Positions 22,575 through 30,370 are shown, counted from the stretch's first letter. The stretch: DNA of 36,986 nt from Clostridia bacterium (GCA_017451505.1 JAFTOF010000022.1:1-36986), one strand, 5' to 3'. The notes: a model not told the origin generated them from the sequence alone. A program made the numbers and translations.

Positions 22575-22928
22575 ATGAAAAAAGTTATTAAATCCCTGAC
22601 AGCGGCTGTAATTACACTGACATTGGTATTTTCACTTATGGGATGCGGCAGTAAGAAAGTTCCCAAAAAGGAAATTGATTATGACCGCATGATAGAAAGC
22701 TTTGTACCCGATTCATTTAATACCAAGTCCCTTGCAGTGGGCGAGGTAGACGGCCCTCAGGCACGTATATGGCTTGAGAGCGGAATGGGTACGGTGTATA
22801 CCAGTAATGATAAAGTGGTTACAGTGTCCGATTTGGGAAAGGTCACGGCTGTAGGCACAGGAAGTGCCTATGTGGTAATCACAGGCATGGGCGGTATGTT
22901 TGAGGTTTATCGTTACGACGTATATTAA
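22575..22928 (+). CDS. Small lipoprotein with bacterial Ig-like (BIG2) domain
   Basis: 117 residues from the ATG at 22575, which follows AGGATGAGG; an in-frame upstream ATG at 22533 sits inside the promoter. The signal peptide ends in the lipobox LMGC (Cys24), so the protein is lipid-anchored outside the membrane. After a short linker (about 25-60) the C-terminal half fits a BIG2-type fold: VYTSNDKVVTVSDLGKVTAV then GSAYVVIT. Such domains usually mediate surface binding, but here only one domain is present, with no partner domain. It lies 12 bases before the ABC-F gene. Confidence 0.82.
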   Translation: MKKVIKSLTAAVITLTLVFSLMGCGSKKVPKKEIDYDRMIESFVPDSFNTKSLAVGEVDGPQARIWLESGMGTVYTSNDKVVTVSDLGKVTAVGTGSAYVVITGMGGMFEVYRYDVY

Positions 22929-22940
22929 TGGGAGATTTTA

Positions 22941-24494
22941 ATGAGTATTTTAAACGCAGAAAATATAACCCACTCCTTTGGAGGCAGGCAGATATTAGAG
23001 GATGCCAGCTTTAAACTGCTTAAAGGCGAGCATATAGGCTTAATCGGTGCAAACGGAGAGGGTAAATCCACCTTCCTGAAAATTATCACAGGGGAGCTTC
23101 AGCCTGAAAACGGCAAGGTGGAATGGTGCAGACATATTACATACGGCTATCTTGACCAATATTCCACTCTTGAAAAAGGGAAAACAATCCGTGATGTGTT
23201 AAGGGATGCCTTTTCCTACCTTTCGGATTTGGAAAAAGAGATGCTTGCCATATATGAAAAAATGGCAGAAGCAGACGAGGCAGAGCTTACCGAAATGATG
23301 GAGAATGTAGGCGAAATGCAGGAAATCCTCGATTCTTCGGGCTACTATACCATTGACACAAAAATATCCGAGTATGCCAATGGACTGGGACTTTCCGAAA
23401 TAGGACTTGACCGCGATGTGACCGAGCTTAGCGGGGGACAGAGGGCAAAGGTGCTTCTTGCCAAGGTACTTTTGGAAAATCCTATGATTCTGATTCTGGA
23501 CGAGCCTACAAACTTCCTTGATGAAAATCATATTAATTGGCTTACAAACTTTTTACAGGATTACGAGAATGCGTTTATTCTTGTGTCCCACGATATGCCG
23601 TTTTTAACTAAGGTCACCAATGTTATATATCATCTTGAAAATACAGTGTTGACAAGGTATAAAGGTACATATGAGGACTTTTTGAGAATGTATGACCTTA
23701 AAAAACAGCAGATAGAGCAGGCATATAAAAAACAGCAGAAGAAAATTGCCGACCTTGAAGATTTTGTGGCAAGAAATAAGGCACGTGCCGCTACGGCAAC
23801 TCTTGCACGTTCAAGGCAAAAGGAGCTTGACAAGATGGAGAGAATCAGTATAGCTCCAGAAAAGGTTAAGCCTACATTCTGCTTTCAGACGGATCGTACA
23901 CCGGGAAGAGTTGTAATTTCGGCAAAGGATATAGTAATCGGCTATGATTCCCCGCTTACAAGAAAGATTGACCTTGTAATTGAAAGAAATAAAAAAATTG
24001 CCATTAAGGGCGTAAACGGTCTGGGAAAATCCACGCTCTTAAAAACACTTTTAAAAATCATCCCCCCAATTGAGGGAGAAATAGAACACGACCAGTTTAT
24101 TAATGTCGGCTATTTCGAGCAGGAGGAAAGTGCTTCCGACAAAACAGCCTTGCAGGAATTCTGGGACGAATTCCCCTCCCTTACCAATGCGGAGGCAAGG
24201 GCAGCCCTTGCAAAGTGCGGACTTACTACAGAGCATATCACATCGCAGATGAAGGTTCTTTCGGGCGGAGAAAATGCCAAAGTACGACTTTGTAAGATTA
24301 TGCAAAGCCCCTCAAATATTCTTGTGCTGGACGAGCCGACCAACCACCTTGATGTTATGGCAAAGGAGGAGCTTGCCCGTGCAATAAAGGAGTTCAGGGG
24401 GACAGTGCTTCTTGTGTGCCACGAAAGTGAATTCTACAGCGGTGTGGTCGATGAAGTATGGGATGTGTCCGATTGGAGCACAAAAATAGTATAA
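22941..24494 (+). CDS. ABC-F family ATPase (ribosome-associated, no membrane domain)
   Basis: 517 residues with two ABC domains in tandem. The first has Walker A GANGEGKST (36-44), signature LSGGQRAK and Walker B LILDEPTNFLD. The second has Walker A GVNGLGKST, signature LSGGENAK and LVLDEPTNHLD. A charged interdomain linker of about 80 residues (RMYDLKKQQIEQAYKKQQKK and on) is the element that enters the ribosomal E site in this family. ABC-F proteins relieve ribosome stalling or protect against antibiotics; the sequence does not assign this one to a resistance subgroup. GGGAG lies before the ATG. It is flanked by two lipoprotein genes with short gaps. Confidence 0.94.
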   Translation: MSILNAENITHSFGGRQILEDASFKLLKGEHIGLIGANGEGKSTFLKIITGELQPENGKVEWCRHITYGYLDQYSTLEKGKTIRDVLRDAFSYLSDLEKEMLAIYEKMAEADEAELTEMMENVGEMQEILDSSGYYTIDTKISEYANGLGLSEIGLDRDVTELSGGQRAKVLLAKVLLENPMILILDEPTNFLDENHINWLTNFLQDYENAFILVSHDMPFLTKVTNVIYHLENTVLTRYKGTYEDFLRMYDLKKQQIEQAYKKQQKKIADLEDFVARNKARAATATLARSRQKELDKMERISIAPEKVKPTFCFQTDRTPGRVVISAKDIVIGYDSPLTRKIDLVIERNKKIAIKGVNGLGKSTLLKTLLKIIPPIEGEIEHDQFINVGYFEQEESASDKTALQEFWDEFPSLTNAEARAALAKCGLTTEHITSQMKVLSGGENAKVRLCKIMQSPSNILVLDEPTNHLDVMAKEELARAIKEFRGTVLLVCHESEFYSGVVDEVWDVSDWSTKIV

Positions 24495-24533
24495 GGAAAA
24501 TTAATTTAATTAGAATAAAGAGAGGTTAAGAAA

Positions 24534-25091
24534 ATGAAAAAAAGAATTTTAGCACTTGCTCTTGTGTCGGCACTTGGTGTGTGCCTGTGTGCCTGTAATG
24601 ACGATGACAAAATTATGCTTCCGACACCCGAGCAGGCAATTAATCAGGCAAAAGGTACGATTAATACCTTATCCAATCAAGCTGATGCAAGGGATATGCG
24701 AAGAACACAGCTGATTGAACAAAACAAGGTGAAGATTAAGGGAAATGCTACCTTTTCTCTGCCCAAAGCAGACATTAAGCTGAAGGCATATTCCGTAATC
24801 CCTTGGGAGTCATTGGGACAACCGGAAAGGCAGATATACTTCCTCTACGATTTCATTAACACGGATGAAAATGATAGATCTCCATCAAGTGTACAGGTTG
24901 TAGCGTATCAGGACGGTGTCAGACTGGACGGAGCTATTTATTTTGACGACAACGCTGCGACCATGATTAAAAACGGAGTATCAATCAGTGTGGCATCAGC
25001 CTTTGTTTTAAATAACCTTGAAAGTGACGTGCAGGTTAAGTTTGAAAACTACGGAGAGGAAAGCGAAGAATATACCGTTAAAATTAAATAA
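24534..25091 (+). CDS. Lipoprotein, possible DUF5067-like Ig-fold domain
   Basis: 185 residues. The type II signal peptide ends in the lipobox LCAC (Cys21) followed by NDDDK. A short helical linker (about 30-65) leads to a beta-rich domain of about 120 residues: FLYDFINTDENDRSPSSVQVVAYQDGVRLDGAIYF, then SISVASAFVLNNLESDVQVKFENYG. The pattern of a strand, 'N-D', then 'A-x-Q-DG-x-x-L' resembles DUF5067-type lipoproteins, though I cannot confirm it. AGAGAGG lies upstream of the ATG. Last gene before a strong terminator, probably co-transcribed with the ABC-F gene. Confidence 0.8.
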   Translation: MKKRILALALVSALGVCLCACNDDDKIMLPTPEQAINQAKGTINTLSNQADARDMRRTQLIEQNKVKIKGNATFSLPKADIKLKAYSVIPWESLGQPERQIYFLYDFINTDENDRSPSSVQVVAYQDGVRLDGAIYFDDNAATMIKNGVSISVASAFVLNNLESDVQVKFENYGEESEEYTVKIK

Positions 25092-25107
25092 GGAAAAAGC
25101 AGAAAAG

Positions 25108-25145
25108 GAATGTAAAAAAGTCATAATTTTTACATTCTTTTTTTT
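25108..25145 (+). terminator. Intrinsic terminator
   Basis: 11-bp stem GAATGTAAAAA (25108-25118) with TTTTTACATTC (25127-25137), an 8-base loop and eight T residues, isolating the following ABC-exporter operon. Confidence 0.92.
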
Positions 25146-25150
25146 ACCTC

Positions 25151-25179
25151 TTGACAACATAAAATTTCCATGCTATACT
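25151..25179 (+). promoter_or_regulatory. Promoter of the YtrA-type ABC exporter operon
   Basis: A perfect TTGACA (25151-25156), a 17-base spacer, an extended TG and TATACT (25174-25179). An inverted repeat begins at the last base of the -10. Confidence 0.92.
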
Positions 25180-25207
25180 AACTGTATTAGTACAAGTAAT
25201 ACAGTTA
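25179..25207. promoter_or_regulatory. Operator-like inverted repeat at the transcription start of the GntR/ABC operon
   Basis: Perfect 11-bp arms TAACTGTATTA (25179-25189) and TAATACAGTTA (25197-25207) around a 7-base centre. The repeat covers the predicted start site and touches the ribosome site of the GntR gene. YtrA-type regulators repress their own operons from such sites, so it is the obvious binding site for the protein encoded at 25221. Confidence 0.85.
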
Positions 25208-25220
25208 AGGAGGTGAATCA

Positions 25221-25598
25221 ATGATAAGCTTAGATTATAAGGACGGAAGAACTCTTCACGAACAGATTGAGCATGGCTTTCGTGAATTAATAATCGGCGG
25301 AATACTGAAAGCTCACGAGCAGCTTCCATCGGTGAGGGAGCTTTCCATTTCTCTTACGGTAAATCCCAATACAGTGCAAAAAGCGTATAAAGAGCTTGAA
25401 ACAGCAGGGTATATCTACAGCGTTAAGGGAAAAGGAAACTTTGTAGCACCTCAGTCCCAAGGGAAGGACGAGAAAAGAATAGCGGGGCTTTATGACGAAA
25501 TCACATCGGCTGTCAAGGAACTTATGTATCTGGGTGGAAAAAAAGAAGAAATATACAGCCTTATAAACAATATTTATTCAGAAAGGGAGGAAGGATAA
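25221..25598 (+). CDS. GntR-family regulator, YtrA subfamily
   Basis: 125 residues, the short length of the YtrA subfamily: a winged helix-turn-helix domain plus a small helical dimerisation tail and no effector domain. The HTH shows LHEQIEHGFRELIIGG, QLPSVRELSISLTVNPNTVQKAYKELE and a wing with GKGNFV. AAGGAGGTGA is an excellent ribosome site. Its stop codon overlaps the start of the ATPase gene (TAATG at 25596-25600). In Bacillus such proteins repress linked ABC exporters and respond to cell-wall antibiotics; the ligand here is unknown. The operator candidate is at 25179-25207. Confidence 0.94.
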   Translation: MISLDYKDGRTLHEQIEHGFRELIIGGILKAHEQLPSVRELSISLTVNPNTVQKAYKELETAGYIYSVKGKGNFVAPQSQGKDEKRIAGLYDEITSAVKELMYLGGKKEEIYSLINNIYSEREEG

Positions 25599-26497
25599 TG
25601 ATTCAGGTATCCTCGGTAACAAAATACTTTGATAATTTTAAAGTGCTTGACGATTTTTCTCTTAATGTAAAAAAGGGTACTATATACGGATTGATAGGAC
25701 CTAACGGAGCAGGTAAAACCACCGTGATCAATCATATTAACGGTGTACTTAAGCCTGAGTGCGGTGACATTTACATAGATGGTATAAGAGTTTATGAAAA
25801 TGAACAAATAAAGGAAAGAGTGCTGAATATTTCCGATGATTGGTTTTATTACAGCACGTATACTATTAAGCAAATGGCACGTTTTTATGCGGATATTTAT
25901 AAAAATTTCAGCTTTGAGCGTTATAAGGCAATAGGTGAAATCTTTAAAATTGATGAAAAAAGGCAGATAAGAAAGCTGTCTAAGGGTATGAAAAAGCAGG
26001 TGGCATTCTGGCTTACTCTTTCTGCAATGCCCGATGTCCTTATTTTGGACGAGCCGCTTGACGGGCTTGACCCTGTTATGAGAAAGCAGGTTCTTAATCT
26101 TGTGATTGCAGATGTTACTGACCGTGATTTAACGGTGCTGGTATCCTCGCATAATCTTCGTGAGCTTGAAGATATATGTGATTGGGTAGGAATAATTCAT
26201 AAGGGTAAAATGATTGCACAAAAGCCTCTTGATGATTTAAAGGGCAGTGTTCATAAATACCAGTTGGTGCTTGATGAAGAAGCGGCACAAAAGCTTTCGG
26301 ATTCAGGAGACGTACTGCATATGTCAAGAACAGGCTCGGTCTACAGTGTAATTATACGAGGCGATGCACAGCTTACATATGACAGAATGAAAGAAATTTC
26401 ACCTGTTTTGTGTGAGAGAATCAGCCTTACTCTGGAAGAAGTTTTCATTTATGAGTTGGGAGGTCTGGGATATGATTTCAAAAACATTATTTTTTAA
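25598..26497 (+). CDS. ABC transporter ATP-binding protein (YtrB-like)
   Basis: 299 residues. Walker A is GPNGAGKTT (34-42), the signature is the variant LSKGMKKQV, and Walker B is LILDEPLDGLDP, with an H-loop histidine in VLVSSHNLREL. A C-terminal extension of about 80 residues follows the nucleotide-binding domain, as in ABC-2 exporter ATPases. The ATG overlaps the stop codon of the regulator gene, so translation is coupled. The permease gene begins inside its 3' end. Confidence 0.95.
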   Translation: MIQVSSVTKYFDNFKVLDDFSLNVKKGTIYGLIGPNGAGKTTVINHINGVLKPECGDIYIDGIRVYENEQIKERVLNISDDWFYYSTYTIKQMARFYADIYKNFSFERYKAIGEIFKIDEKRQIRKLSKGMKKQVAFWLTLSAMPDVLILDEPLDGLDPVMRKQVLNLVIADVTDRDLTVLVSSHNLRELEDICDWVGIIHKGKMIAQKPLDDLKGSVHKYQLVLDEEAAQKLSDSGDVLHMSRTGSVYSVIIRGDAQLTYDRMKEISPVLCERISLTLEEVFIYELGGLGYDFKNIIF

Positions 26498-28511
26498 CAA
26501 AGGAATATACAAATCTACACTTCGCAGATATTTGTGGGGAAGCGTGCTCTACTTTATTCTTCTGTTTATGATTACGGGAATGTCAATTCTTTTAAACTAT
26601 GACACGGAGCAGATGTTCCTTCCCTCAATAGGCAGAGAGGTATCGCTTATTTTGAGTAACGAATATATTCTTCTTCCTACACTTTTGGCAATTGTAGTTC
26701 CCACGGTTGTAGGACTGATGATATTCAGATTTATTCATTCAAAAAAGACGTCAATCTTTGTGCACAGCCTGCCTGTGAAAAGGGAAACAAACTACATTTC
26801 AACAGTAATTGCAGCTTTCACGCTTATGGGAATCCCCGTGATACTCAATGCTATTGTGTTAGTGATAATTTCACTGTCGGGATATGCACACCTTTTTGGT
26901 ATTGGCGATTGTATTACATGGATGCTTTTTAATCTGTTTGCACTGTTTATTATGTTTTCCTGTGTTTGTTTCGTGGCATCCTTGACAGGAAACAGCTTCG
27001 CCATGATAGTTCTTAATGTGCTTTTCCATCTCTTTGTTCCTTTGCTTGTTGCAGGGTTTGAGGTAGTATCGAAGATTTTTCTTCACGGCTTTGCAAATGA
27101 CAGTTTATTGATGACAAAAGTGACAGATGCAAACTTCCCGGTAACGCTGATGGAAACAGCCTCATCGTGGGCTTTCAGAGCACAGGAAGCCTTTCATATT
27201 CCAAAAACAGCATTATTTCTCGTTGCGGCTGTAATTCTTTATATCATCGCAGGAATCCTTTATAAAAAACGCAGAATGGAAACTGCTGAGGAAGTAGCGG
27301 GCTTTAAGTGCCTGAATCCGATTTTCAAGTATCTTATTACATTTATGGGAGCTATTGCGGCATTTTCGATTTTCAGCCCTTCTATGAGCGACAGCAGTTT
27401 GGCATTTTGGTGCGTTATTGCCATTGTAAGTGCAGTTATATATTTTGGCAGTGAGATGCTGCTAAGAAAATCACTTCGTGTGTGGCACTCATATAAAGGT
27501 TATCTTGGATTTGCTATAGCCTTTGCCGCCATGCTTTGTATATTTGCATTCACAAGCTTTTTCGGATTTGAAAGCCGTATTCCCGAAAAAGAGAATATTT
27601 CAAAGGTTGCGTTCTATGACTATTATTATGGAGAAACCCCATACATTGCAAATGATGAAATTATCGCAAAAATGCAGGAATTCCATGCAAAAATGACTGA
27701 GAGAAAAGAAACTGTAAACAAATATGATTCCGATACGTATATTCATTTTGAATACATACTGAAAAATGGAAACAAGCTTCATCGCAGATACGGAATTTCA
27801 AATGACGAGCTTCACGAAATTATGAATGAAATGTACAGGAATCGGGAATATAAGCAAAGAAGCGAACGTGTGTTTAATGAAATGAAGTCCATCTATGCTA
27901 TGAACGTATACGGCAATGAGCATGTGGAAATAAAGAATGACGCTAAACGCGAAGAGCTTCTTGAGTGTATTAAAGAAGATATGTTAAGTCTTGACTACAA
28001 TGAAATACACAACAGCGGCTGGAATATATCTGTTGAGATTGAATATGTATCTAAGAAAATTGATAATAGCAACCGCTACAATTATCGTATAGAAACCAAT
28101 CAAAGAGGCGAGAGGGAGCGTATTTATATTAATTACATCAGAGTGGATATAAACGCAAACTTTGAAAATACTCTCGCATGGCTTATAGAAAACGGATACT
28201 GGGAAAAGTTTTCTATAAAAAATGATGGCATTATGTATATCTGCAGAGATTACACAGAGCTTCCTTTTGTCCGTGGAAATGAGTTTACGGGAGAAGTTTC
28301 CGAAGAAAAGGAAAAGAGCATCATAAAGCTCACTGCTCCCGAAGAATTGGAAAAAATAATTAATTACGCACACTTTGAAAAACAGGCGTATATAACAGGA
28401 CAGGAACGCTATGAGGTGTATCAGGTTTTAGATACCTCGTCTTTGGATTATCGCAATATAACCGCGTTGTCAAAAAAAGAGCTTATCAGGCTTTTTCCCG
28501 ATAAGTTCTGA
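26472..28511 (+). CDS. ABC-2 type permease with large extracytoplasmic C-terminal domain (DUF6449-like)
   Basis: 679 residues from the ATG at 26472, which follows GGGAGG by 8 bases and overlaps the ATPase gene by 26 bases; an upstream in-frame start at 26412 would overlap more and lacks a ribosome site. Residues about 1-370 hold some ten membrane helices, with an ABC-2 permease pattern in the first six (VHSLPVKRETNYIST is the cytoplasmic loop typical of the family). From about 385 onward a soluble region of nearly 300 residues follows, charged and probably outside the membrane. It resembles the DUF6449 extension reported on Firmicute YtrA-linked permeases. The exported substrate is unknown. 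Confidence 0.88.
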   Translation: MISKTLFFNKGIYKSTLRRYLWGSVLYFILLFMITGMSILLNYDTEQMFLPSIGREVSLILSNEYILLPTLLAIVVPTVVGLMIFRFIHSKKTSIFVHSLPVKRETNYISTVIAAFTLMGIPVILNAIVLVIISLSGYAHLFGIGDCITWMLFNLFALFIMFSCVCFVASLTGNSFAMIVLNVLFHLFVPLLVAGFEVVSKIFLHGFANDSLLMTKVTDANFPVTLMETASSWAFRAQEAFHIPKTALFLVAAVILYIIAGILYKKRRMETAEEVAGFKCLNPIFKYLITFMGAIAAFSIFSPSMSDSSLAFWCVIAIVSAVIYFGSEMLLRKSLRVWHSYKGYLGFAIAFAAMLCIFAFTSFFGFESRIPEKENISKVAFYDYYYGETPYIANDEIIAKMQEFHAKMTERKETVNKYDSDTYIHFEYILKNGNKLHRRYGISNDELHEIMNEMYRNREYKQRSERVFNEMKSIYAMNVYGNEHVEIKNDAKREELLECIKEDMLSLDYNEIHNSGWNISVEIEYVSKKIDNSNRYNYRIETNQRGERERIYINYIRVDINANFENTLAWLIENGYWEKFSIKNDGIMYICRDYTELPFVRGNEFTGEVSEEKEKSIIKLTAPEELEKIINYAHFEKQAYITGQERYEVYQVLDTSSLDYRNITALSKKELIRLFPDKF

Positions 28512-28560
28512 ATAATATGTCCGTTCTATATGTCACAATCTTTTATGTGATTTGAGAAAA

Positions 28561-28612
28561 ATGCGAGAGTTCAATTAGCTATAGTTAGTTGAACTCCCGC
28601 ATTTTGTTTTTA
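28561..28612 (+). terminator. Intrinsic terminator of the ABC exporter operon
   Basis: 14-bp stem ATGCGAGAGTTCAA (28561-28574) with TTGAACTCCCGCAT (28589-28602), one mismatch, a 14-base loop and a T-rich tail (TTTTGTTTTT). Confidence 0.85.
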
Positions 28613-28720
28613 TAAGACGTTAGAAATTAATTAGTAATACAACAGGCGAAAAACGATTATCAATCGTTTTATTAACGCTCGTTGCCCCCTCGGGGTTCGA
28701 ATCCTTATATTTTTCACACA
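28613..28720. other. Non-coding stretch with a hairpin and a tRNA T-arm-like fragment
   Basis: No open frame of note. It contains a small hairpin AAAACGAT/ATCGTTTT near 28656-28676. On the plus strand it also holds a GGGGTTCGAATCC motif (about 28692-28704) that looks like the T-arm of a tRNA, without a matching acceptor stem or anticodon arm. It may be a tRNA remnant or chance similarity. Confidence 0.4.
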
Positions 28721-28759
28721 ATCAAAAAAGCAAGCCACAAAAATGACTTGCTTTTTGAT
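28721..28759 (-). terminator. Intrinsic terminator of the tRNA-Ser operon, abutting the tRNA CCA
   Basis: Stem ATCAAAAAGCAAG/CTTGCTTTTTTGAT (28747-28759 with 28721-28734 on the minus strand), one bulge. The hairpin begins at the last base of the encoded CCA of tRNA-Ser(GCT) and ends in a T-run. Confidence 0.85.
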
Positions 28760-28850
28760 GGCGGAGAAGGAGGGATTCGAACCCTCGCGCCGGTTTCCCG
28801 ACCTACGCCCTTAGCAGGGGCGCCTCTTCGACCTGCTTGAGTACTTCTCC
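28759..28850 (-). tRNA. tRNA-Ser (GCT)
   Basis: 92-base minus-strand tRNA with the long variable arm of class II tRNAs. The acceptor GGAGAAG pairs with CTTCTCC, with a G discriminator and encoded CCA (28759-28761). The anticodon loop CTGCTAA shows anticodon GCT. Confidence 0.96.
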
Positions 28851-28901
28851 ATTTGCAGTAAAGCTACCTTCAAGGAACACAATCCTTGCATATTATTAAA
28901 A

Positions 28902-28990
28902 TGGCGGAGAGGGTGGGATTCGAACCCACGCGCCCTTTCGGACAAACGGTTTTCAAGACCGCCTCGTTATGACCACTTCGATACCTCTCC
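28902..28990 (-). tRNA. tRNA-Ser (TGA)
   Basis: 89-base minus-strand class II tRNA. The acceptor GGAGAGG pairs with CCTCTCC, with a G discriminator and encoded CCA (28902-28904). The anticodon loop CTTGAAA shows anticodon TGA. First gene of the two-gene operon. Confidence 0.96.
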
Positions 28991-29009
28991 AATCAAATCC
29001 GACTATGAT

Positions 29010-29038
29010 AGTATACCAAAGTACAGTGGAAATGTCAA
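29010..29038 (-). promoter_or_regulatory. Promoter of the tRNA-Ser operon
   Basis: On the minus strand a perfect TTGACA (29033-29038), a 17-base spacer, an extended TG and TATACT (29010-29015), about 20 bases before tRNA-Ser(TGA). Confidence 0.92.
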
Positions 29039-29065
29039 TAACTTTTTACCAAAAACTTTAAAAAA

Positions 29066-29343
29066 TTAGCCGAAACAAAATAGTCCGAACCCGTTTTTTG
29101 CCTCCTCTTTTTTGCCGCTACGTCGTTGAAAGCCTTGCCAATACGGCAGTATGGGCTTCGTTTTCGCCTTGTATCGGCAGAAAAATAGTTTGCAAAAAAT
29201 TCTCTAAACCTGAAACAGACGAAATTTTGTGCAGATTTTGGTGCGGAGGACGCAAATAGGCTGACGCCTTTTAAGGACGACAAGCTAAAAGATGCCGAAA
29301 TTTCACTGTTTCAGGCGAGTTTGGATTATTTCGTTTCGGCTAA
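29066..29343. mobile_element. MITE-like 278-bp element with imperfect 25-bp terminal inverted repeats
   Basis: The left end begins TTAGCCGAAACAAAATAGTC (29066 on). The right end on the opposite strand begins TTAGCCGAAACGAAATAATC (29343 backwards). The two 25-base ends match at 22 positions. A second inner inverted pair, CCTGAAACAG (29209-29218) with CTGTTTCAGG (29306-29315), lies inside. Base composition is richer in CG dinucleotides than the surroundings. No transposase frame of credible length is present, and I see no clear target-site duplication. The right end overlaps the stop codon of rnc. A non-autonomous element or intergenic repeat family is the likely reading. Confidence 0.6.
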
Positions 29344-30014
29344 CCTAATTTATTCAGTGCATCTTCTGCTGCTCTTTGTTGAGCCTCTTTTTTACTGTAG
29401 GCACTGCCTTTTCCTAAAATTTTTCCGTTGGCAACTACCTGCATTTCAAAAAGACAATGATGGATAGGCCCATTGGAGGAAATTATTTCGTAAACAATGC
29501 TGCAAGCACCCTTTTCCTGAAGCTTTTCCTGAAGCTTTGTTTTGTAATCAATTACTTGTCCGCTTTTTGCCGCTACATCTATCCTGTCTTTATAAAGTGA
29601 ATAGAGGTACTCTCTGGTATTGTCAATTCCTGCGTCAATATACATTGCCGCAACATGTGCTTCGAACATATCTGCAAGTATGGAAGGACGAGTCCTGTCA
29701 CCGCAAAGCTCGGCACCATTACCCAGCAGCATACACTCATCAATACCTATCTCCAAAGCAAGCTCGGAAAGTGTTTTTTCACAAACAAGGGCAGCACGTA
29801 TACGCGTCATCATTCCTTCGTTAATATCGGGAAAATTATTAAACAGATATTCACCAACCAAAAAGTCAACTATGGCATCACCCAAAAATTCGAGGCGTTC
29901 ATAGCTTTCAATTCCATGCTCATTTGCATAGGAAGTATGTGTGAAAGCCGTTTTAAGAAGCTGCGAATTTTTGAAAAAATACCCTATATTTTTTTGAAAT
30001 TGATTTATATCCAT
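29340..30014 (-). CDS. rnc: Ribonuclease III
   Basis: 224 residues from the ATG at 30014, preceded by AAGAAGGG; an upstream in-frame start at 30038 lies in the hairpin 30037-30064. RNase III cleaves double-stranded RNA in rRNA and mRNA processing. The catalytic domain carries the signature ERLEFLGDAIVDF (39-51), and the second acidic pair is in LADMFEAHVAAMYID. A double-stranded-RNA-binding domain follows from about 155 (DYKTKLQEKLQEKG, then KKEAQQRAAEDALNKL). The stop codon TAG (29340-29342) lies in the terminal repeat of the MITE-like element. The gene follows acpP, a classical neighbour. Confidence 0.96.
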   Translation of the reverse strand: MDINQFQKNIGYFFKNSQLLKTAFTHTSYANEHGIESYERLEFLGDAIVDFLVGEYLFNNFPDINEGMMTRIRAALVCEKTLSELALEIGIDECMLLGNGAELCGDRTRPSILADMFEAHVAAMYIDAGIDNTREYLYSLYKDRIDVAAKSGQVIDYKTKLQEKLQEKGACSIVYEIISSNGPIHHCLFEMQVVANGKILGKGSAYSKKEAQQRAAEDALNKLG

Positions 30015-30036
30015 TGTAAGCCCTTCTTTTAAATAC

Positions 30037-30064
30037 AAGGGATTCAGGCTATGCTGAATCCCTT
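30037..30064 (-). terminator. Hairpin between acpP and rnc
   Basis: Perfect 11-bp stem AAGGGATTCAG (30037-30047) with CTGAATCCCTT (30054-30064), 6-base loop. The following T-run is poor on the minus strand, so it may only attenuate transcription into rnc or be an mRNA processing/stability element. Confidence 0.6.
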
Positions 30065-30076
30065 ATCTTATGTATT

Positions 30077-30316
30077 TTATACTAACTGTTCAATTCTCTC
30101 GGCAACGTCACCGACGGTTTCAATGCCTTCGAGCTGTTCATCTTCAATTTCAATGTTGAATTCGTCTTCAATATCGCAAATGATTGTTGCAATATCAACG
30201 CTGTCGGCATGGAGGTCTGCAATAAATTCTGTATCTTCGTTAATTTCCGAAGCATCCATCTTTAATCTGCTTCCCATAGCATCTGCAATAATGTTTTTTA
30301 ATGTTTCAAGAACCAT
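30077..30316 (-). CDS. acpP: Acyl carrier protein
   Basis: 79 residues, acidic, four-helix ACP. It carries growing acyl chains in fatty-acid synthesis on a 4'-phosphopantetheine arm attached to Ser39. The attachment motif reads ADSVDI instead of the usual DSLD, a conservative change. ISN-like acidic helix II (ATIICDIEDEFNIEIEDE) is present. The ribosome site AAAGGAG precedes the ATG on the minus strand. It is followed by rnc; the fab and plsX genes that often adjoin it are not in this window, and it has its own promoter. Confidence 0.95.
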   Translation of the reverse strand: MVLETLKNIIADAMGSRLKMDASEINEDTEFIADLHADSVDIATIICDIEDEFNIEIEDEQLEGIETVGDVAERIEQLV

Positions 30317-30341
30317 ATGTTTCTAACTCCTTTCGACAAAT

Positions 30342-30370
30342 ATGATAATATAAAATTACGTCTTAGTCAA
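30342..30370 (-). promoter_or_regulatory. Promoter of acpP-rnc
   Basis: On the minus strand TTGACT (30365-30370) and TATCAT (30342-30347) with a 17-base spacer, about 25 bases before the acpP ATG. Confidence 0.75.

Noticed and set aside
29035-29283. 82-codon minus-strand frame inside the MITE-like element
   Set aside because: No good ribosome site; the frame overlaps the tRNA-Ser promoter and its Arg/Lys/Phe-rich product looks like a translated repeat, not a protein.
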